DNA from: Siphonodentalium dalli
Lineage: Eukaryota; Mollusca; Scaphopoda; Gadilida; Siphonodentaliidae
Direction: 5' to 3'
Length of the DNA: 64,000 nt
NCBI GenBank assembly: GCA_032622095.1
Contig: CP136064.1
Location: forward strand, 135,357,129 to 135,421,128
The stretch's first letter is position 1; each line of letters starts with the position of its first letter. The position numbers and the translations under genes are program-made. The notes under the pieces are model-generated. The model had not been told where the DNA came from and searched no databases. It saw only the letters and a program-made list of their open reading frames with translations. Of this stretch, positions 58,256 to 64,000 are shown piece by piece.

Positions 58256-59466
58256 ATTATACCCCCTTTTAAAAAAAAAGGGGGGTATAATGTTTTGCAC
58301 CTGTCCGTGCGTAAGTGCGTCCGTCCGATGTCTGTTCATGTCATAACTTGAACAGTAGTGCTCGGATCTCAATGAAATTAGGTATGGATGTTCACTACTA
58401 TGAGGACATTAAATAGAGGGTACCATCGTTTTGTTCTGATTTTCCATTCTAGAGTTATTCATCTTTGTTTGTCTGGAAATGGTGGCTTTTTGGTCTGCCT
58501 TGTGTCTGTTCATGTCGTAACATCAACAGTTGTGCTGGGATCTCAACGAAATTTCGTATGGATGTTCACAACCTATGAGGAGATTAAATAGAGGGCTCCA
58601 TGGTTTTGTTCGGATTTTCCATTCTAGAGTTATTCATCTTTGTTTATCTTGAAATGTTGGATTTTTGGTCCGTCGGGTGTCTGTTCATGTCATAACTTGA
58701 ACAGTAGTGCTCAGATCTCAATGAAATTTTGTATGGATATTCACTGCTATGAGGGCATTCAATAGAGGGTTACATCGTTTTGTTCGGATTTTCCATTCTA
58801 GAGTTATTCATCTTTGTTTATCTGGAAATGTTGGCTTTTTGGTCTGTCAGGTGTCTGTTCATGTCGTAATTTCAACATTTGTGCTGGGATCTCATTGGAA
58901 TTTGGTATGGTTGTTCACTACTATGAGGACATTCAATAGAGGGTTCCAATTGTTCTGTTCCGCTTTTCCATTCTAGAGTTATTCATCTTTGTTTATCTGG
59001 AAATGTTGGCTTTTTGATGCGTCTGGTGTCTGTTCATGTCATAACTTCAACAGTTGTGCTGGGATCTCAATGGAATTTGGTATGGATGTTCACTACTATG
59101 AGGACATTCAATAGAGGGTTCCAATTGTTCTGTTTCGCTTTTCCATTCTAGAGTTATTCATCTTTGTTTATCTGGAAATGTTGGCTGTTTGGTCCATCCA
59201 ATGTCTGTTCAGCTCATAACTTGAACAGTAATGTTAGGATCTCAATGAATTTTTTTTATGGATGTTCACCACTATGAGGACATTTAATGGCACATTAAAA
59301 TGTTTGTTTTGGTTTTTTGTTCTATAGTTATTCATCTTTGTTTATATGAAAATGCCGATTTTTGGGTCCATCTGTCTGAGTATAGCCATCATAAGTTATA
59401 GATATGCCCACACTAGGCGGTATGCCACGAGGGGGTATGCACCGGACGACAGTCCATCTCTTGTTT
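58256..59466 (+). mobile_element. Helentron-like element with 6 x 175-bp tandem array
   Basis: The start is the hairpin 'ataccccctttt ... aaaaggggggtat'. The array phrase 'gttattcatctttgttta' recurs at 58454, 58629, 58803, 58978, 59153 and 59327 (174-175-bp steps). The end 'ggacgacagtccatctcttg' has a short hairpin (59446-59458). Frames through it give repetitive peptides that are not genes. Confidence 0.85.
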
Positions 59467-60878
59467 TATTTTATTTACTTCAAAATTTTGAAAAACTAAC
59501 ACCACTATAACATCCGTCAGGGTACCCCGAGTCACCACACCAAATTTGGTTGAACTCGGTCCAGAGGTCTGAGAGAAAAATCCAGACAGATCATACTCGT
59601 TTATGTATAGATGACAAGCAATCACAGCACTATACCAGACTTTGATGCTTGAGGTCTTGTGAGATATCATGAGTTGATAGACATGCAAATAATTCACTGA
59701 TTGGCTAGATGCATTGATGAACAGTGTGATGACAGTCATAATCTAGCCATTGATAATCACATTAATGTTTGAGACAGATGCTTGCTATTTTTTCCACACA
59801 ATGATCTAAGCTTTAGTTACATCAAGACAAGTCTATTTATTTCAGTTTTACATTTCTCGAAGCTTCTTTCCTATTATAAAGGGTGTTGGGAAGGAATTTT
59901 TTCACCCATATGCAACATGCCATATATTAATGTCATCTCCACTAAAGGCTCATATGAGGTCCCAATAACATAAATATGGTATTTTTGCCAGCTGTTTTTG
60001 CTGTTATAAATTCTTATAATATGTTATAAATATGTCAAATGAGGACACAAAAGGTATTTAGTAAAAAAAATTGCATGAGGTTGTAAAAAGCATGTTTTTT
60101 TTGCCCCTCAGGCCACCCACCCACCCCGGCATGCCTTCGTGCAAATTCCCCCCTGATTCTGTTTATGAACAGAAATGGGCAGAATGTTGACACAGAACTG
60201 AGAGGGATCATATTATGTGGGTACTCTGGCCCATAAGCATCACTATTTTATTAGCTTATAAACTATTGTCAGGAAAACTGTTTTCTTCATGTTGCATATA
60301 AAACTCCATTAATGTGGAGAACACTCTGACATTTAATACCTATATATCGATTAACATATACTTGAGTTACTGTGTGAAGCGATAGTCACCCAAAGGTACA
60401 GCTGTGTAACCCACCCATGACCATAGGCCTAGAGTCAATCCATATATACATGGACACCACGTAAATGACCATGTGCCACTCGCTTTATTCACATACACCT
60501 CACCCATTACCATAAAGCCACATATGTGTATACATGTGTATACACTCCGCTGAGATATCACTGCCATAAGGACATTAATTGGTAAGGATTTCTTACGTGT
60601 TTTTAGTTCTTATGTTTTAGGATTAAAATTGTCCAGTAGCAGGTCCAGTTTCTGACTTTAACATCTAAATTACCGAGTGGGTTTTCATGTAGTGACTTTG
60701 GCAATGTTATGGATTCACACACTGTTCTTTTTTAGTTTCAGATACTGGTCGCGTATACTACTCAGTTGTTTTACTAAACTTCCGCTTCAATAATTCAGAA
60801 TATTTACGAGATGTGCTGGCAACGCCGCTGTCTATAGAATGTCTTGCAATTTTGGCATGGGTCACGTACTCGCCTTTT
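59467..60878. other. No secure feature
   Basis: Intergenic. A 120-bp open stretch after 'ttttttagtttcag' (60736-60860) resembles an exon superficially but has no convincing donor or known domain. Confidence 0.4.
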
Positions 60879-61330
60879 TTAGCTCGCCTGAGACGGTGGA
60901 GCTATAGTCGTCACTCCTCGTCCGTCTGTCAACAATTCTTTGAACATCTTCTCCTCTGAAACCGTCAGACCGAGTTGGTTCATATTTGACTCTCATTCAG
61001 ATTTGTTCAAATGAGGACACTGGGTCAAATAGTTGTGAAGCCAGGGCCATAACTCTGTAATTCTTACAACGACTTCTTCTCAAATTTCATTGAGCCGAAT
61101 GGGTTCATATTTGGTACAAAGTGTCCTTGGAGGACTGTTATTCAGATTTGTTCAAATGAGGTCACTGGGTCGAATGTGGGCGGAGCCAGTGACATAACTA
61201 AAAAAAATATAAAAAAAGGTTAAATTCGGATTTTTGAAATTTTCACCTTACTCAATTTAACTAACAGAAAATTTATTTTTTAATCATTTCATAATTTTTT
61301 TTAAAATTGACACCATTATAACAGCTGCAG
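60879..61330 (+). repeat. 'ggtcactgggtcaaat' family, best 5' end
   Basis: It begins 'tttagctcgcctgagacggt' with a hairpin closing on 'gagctatagtcgtcactcc', then two units containing 'cagatttgttcaaatgagg', and ends in an A/T-rich stretch at 61200-61320. This matches the arm sequence of the palindrome at 182-676. Confidence 0.8.
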
Positions 61331-61640
61331 AGTTATGAAACTTTAATATTCTGAAATTACAGAAATATTTCTTTACCCATCTCCCTCACACATAGCCCAG
61401 ATCCACCCCACCCCATCCCCACCTCACCCACCCCACCCTGTAGTGGACTGCACCCAACCAACATTCCTTCCAAATCTCCAGCTTCCACTTGTTCTATTAA
61501 AGTTGCAGATATATTTTTGTGGATAGATGGATAGAGAAACAAGTCATTAATCAAGATTAGAATAATTTGTCATCTAGCAGCTTGTGTAAACATTGTAACT
61601 GCTAGCAATGTTAAACACACTCCCTGAATTTAGTGTGGCT

Positions 61641-62041
61641 GACATTTGCAGAATGAGGTCCCCAGGGGGGGGGGGGGCGAATTTAGTGTTGCTACCCTGT
61701 ACAGCATGCTAGCATCACCAAATACACCCTCCATGGACTTAATTCTGCTTTATAGGCATCATCTTCTTCATCATCAAGTATCAAATTGAAATTTTTAATT
61801 TTTGACTTGTTCCCTTCTGTTCAGTTTCTATGTCCCCCTAATTTGCAGAAGATTAAATGCATAATTGAGGTGCTCAATGGGTGTGCATTATCAACTTCAA
61901 CTGTAGAACTTCAATCTGTTCCAAGGTTACCCATGGCTGGTGAGGCCTAATCAGACTGAGGATGAATCTGGTGATGCTAGCCTGCCTTGCAGAATATTGT
62001 CATTAAATTCACCTTTTGGGGACCTCATTCTGCAGATGTCA
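61641..62041. mobile_element. Short element bounded by hairpin repeats, copy 2
   Basis: Same order as 936-1321: hairpin with 'catttgcagaatgaggtccc', a centre with 'tgcataattgaggtgctcaa' and 'aacttcaactg', then a second hairpin ending 'gacctcattctgcag'. A G run (61664-61676) is present in the left hairpin. Confidence 0.8.
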
Positions 62042-63000
62042 GACACACTATATTCAGACTTGGCTGGCATATTATTTTCTTAACCAGGCTCACTCATACC
62101 GATGAAATCATACCCTGATTTTTCAAAGAAACATTGGGGGTGTATATTGGCTTGAATTTGTCTTCCGTCTGTCAGGCGGTCCTTCCATCCATCAGTCTGT
62201 AGGGATGTCTATCCATCCATCTATCAACATTTGTTTTCTTCTCCATATTAACGATCAAATATGTTTATATATATCTTAGTATGCATGTTCCCTAGGTGAC
62301 TCACAATCAGATTTGTTCAAATAAGTTCATCAGATCAAATAGGTGCAAAGCTAGGGCCATAACTCTTTCCCTCCATAGTAAATCTTTAGGAAATGAGGAC
62401 CCAGAGGGTGAATTCGTTAATGATATTCCACCTTGGGGGAATAGTGTCATTAAATTCACCTTTTGGGGACCTCATACACACCCCTCACCTGTATAGTTTT
62501 TGGTATCGATTGGTTGATCAGTTTGGAAAATAATTAAAACTGCACACATGCTATCTGATGCATCTAAGTCAAAACATTTTCTTCTGATCTGCCTCATATT
62601 TCTTACCTAGGTCTTTCCTAGCACGTTTTTCATCTGTTTGGATTTTGGTATTGTTTATTTAACCCTTTCCACTCTTTTTTAAAAATATAATTCATCCAAG
62701 CCAGGATGACTCAAACATTTTTTATCTGATCGACACCAAATTTGGTATATGAATTTCTGACCCCTAAATACAGATCAAGTTCGAATATGGGTTTGATCCG
62801 ATATATTTTAACAGAGTTATGACCCTTTATCACTCATCTGTTTGTCATGTGCTATGAAAGTCTTTAAGAGAAGATTTCTCCATTGAGCACCCACTGTGTT
62901 ATTGAATGAGATGATATAGCTACCTGACACCTGATTCTAAGGTCACAATGTTATCTCAAGCTTGTCTGCTGCCATCAGAGATAATATATACTGCATGACC
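62042..63000 (+). repeat. Mosaic of dispersed-repeat fragments
   Basis: In order: a worn 'ataccctgatttttcaaaga' hairpin start (62100); a 'ggtgactcacaatcagattt' fragment (62290); a solo hairpin 'gagggtgaattcgttaatg' (62395-62475); a 'cacctgtatagtttttggta' unit (62480-62650); and a unit with 'caccaaatttggtata' and 'gttcgaatatgggtttgatc' (62700-62830). Nothing coding. Confidence 0.7.
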
Positions 63001-64000
63001 ATGCTATAATGAAAGTGTCAATGACACTGTAGCTCAACTTAGGTAGGGGAATAATTTAATGGTTGACAGTAAATGGAGGAATAGAAAAGGTGCTAATTGA
63101 AATGTCTAACCTGCGCCAAAGGATTTAGTGATGCAAAGAGTAAAATACAAGATGGCTGCTGGTGGCCATTTTTTTTGGCCAATTGACCCCAAAAGAACTC
63201 GTTCCCATCTACGTATAATTGTTAACATCCAGGACAAATTTTATGAAGATCTGACCAAAGCTACGACCTACAAATTTTTCATGATGATCAGACGAACAGT
63301 ACGACCTGTAGGCCGCGCCAATGGATTGAATTTTGAAATCCAAGATGGCCGCCAGCGGCCATGTGTTTTGGCCGAATGACCCCACAATGATTCGTTCCCA
63401 TCTACATGTCAATGTCAACATTCATGACAAATTTCATAAAGATTAGACCAAATGCAACCTATAGCCCGCGCCAAAGGATTTAGTCATGCAAAGAGTAAAA
63501 TCCAAGATGGCTGCTGGCGGCCATCTTTTTTGGCCGAACGACTCCAAAATCACGCGTTCCCATCTACATGTCAGTGTTAACATCCATGACAAATTTCATA
63601 AACTTCCGACCAACACAACGACCTGTAGCCCGCGCCAAAGGATTTAGTCATGCAAAGAGTAAAATCCAAGATGGCTGCTGGCAGCCATGTTTTTTTGGCC
63701 GAACGACCCCAAAATCACTCGTTCCCATCTACATGTCATTATTAACATCACTGACAAATTTCATGATGATCAGACGAACAGTACGACCTGTAGCCCGCGC
63801 CAATGGATTGAATCTTGAAATCCAAAGATGGCTGCCAGCGGCCATGTTTTTTGGCCGAATGACCCCAAAATGACTCGTTCCCATCTACATGTCAATGTCA
63901 ACATTCATGACAAATTTCATAAAGATCAGACCAAAGGTACGACCTGTAGCCCGCGCCAAAGGATTGAGTCATGCAAAGAGTAAAATCCAAGATGGCTGCT
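63001..64000 (-). mobile_element. Helentron/pearl-like 164-bp array, inverted copy, continues past window
   Basis: On the minus strand this is the end of the same element as 11958-13982. 'agtgtcaatgacact' (63015) and 'tagctcaacttag' mark the 3' hairpin. Units with 'gttcccatctac' lie at 63201, 63395, 63558, 63722 and 63877, about 155-195 bp apart. Plus-strand ORFs here are repeat artefacts. The other end is outside the window. Confidence 0.85.

Larger units (their letters stand above)
56391..58262 (+). repeat. Tandem duplication (~600-bp unit), copy 1 interrupted
   Basis: Copy 1 is 56391-56970 plus 57557-57576. Copy 2 is 57660-58262. They are nearly identical: 'tattaaaacatttgcaggaa' to 'gcacaatttaacaaaaccaa'. 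Both are preceded by G-rich tracts. Few substitutions separate them, so the duplication is recent. Confidence 0.95.

Noticed and set aside
60736-60865. Possible exon after 'ttttttagtttcag'
   Set aside because: No convincing donor, no known domain, and the frame runs straight into the dispersed repeat at 60879.
63128-63873. Plus-strand ORFs with repeated 'SKIQDGCW' peptides
   Set aside because: Inverted copy of the same 164-bp array.

Overview
This is an AT-rich, repeat-laden nuclear window from an invertebrate animal, most likely a mollusc. The reasons are split genes with GT-AG introns, many 165-175 bp tandem units flanked by short hairpins that open TTAGCTC (a style of repeat known from bivalve and gastropod genomes, resembling pearl/Helentron-type non-autonomous elements), and two gene families common in lophotrochozoan genomes (P2RX7-like C-terminal domain proteins, and a nuclease/CXC protein family). 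The species cannot be named from the sequence alone.

The one clearly functional gene is a plus-strand CTD small phosphatase (CTDSP1/2/L family, HAD fold). Four phase-0 exons lie at 10235-10327, 15097-15195, 31395-31481 and 41132-41290. They cover the protein from the VYVLKRP block to the stop. The exon with the catalytic DxDxT motif was not found and presumably lies before position 1. Almost everything else between 1 and about 41 kb sits in its introns.

The introns hold nested mobile DNA. At 6651-8409 is a long-TIR element with an 8-bp target duplication that carries a decayed minus-strand LINE reverse transcriptase. At 11.95-13.98 kb is a Helentron-like tandem array (period about 164 bp). 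At 17.0-21.34 kb is a second Helentron-like family, split by a 3.43-kb TIR element with a TAA duplication. At 21.57-28.95 kb lies a decayed multidomain gene with a FEN1/XPG-like nuclease whose catalytic acidic residues are all still present, followed by a tesmin/TSO1-like CXC domain. It is itself split by a 2.56-kb TIR element with a TTA duplication. At 33.2-36.2 kb is a decayed two-exon P2RX7-C-terminal-domain gene.

After the phosphatase stop (41.29-64 kb) no secure gene was found. There is a weak orphan exon candidate (45.5 kb), a minus-strand ORF with a signal-peptide-like start and one in-frame TGA (48.02-47.58 kb), a 6.2-kb fold-back structure (48.04-54.21 kb), a tandem duplication in which one copy has gained a 582-bp TTAA-flanked element and the other still shows the empty site (56.4-58.3 kb), a 175-bp tandem array (58.3-59.5 kb), and an inverted copy of the 164-bp array running off the right end (63.0-64.0 kb). 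A nearly artefact-like perfect palindrome (2 x 244 bp) sits at 182-676.

The strongest candidate for something little described is the FEN1-like nuclease plus CXC gene, best read as a decayed copy of a multicopy, possibly selfish, gene family.
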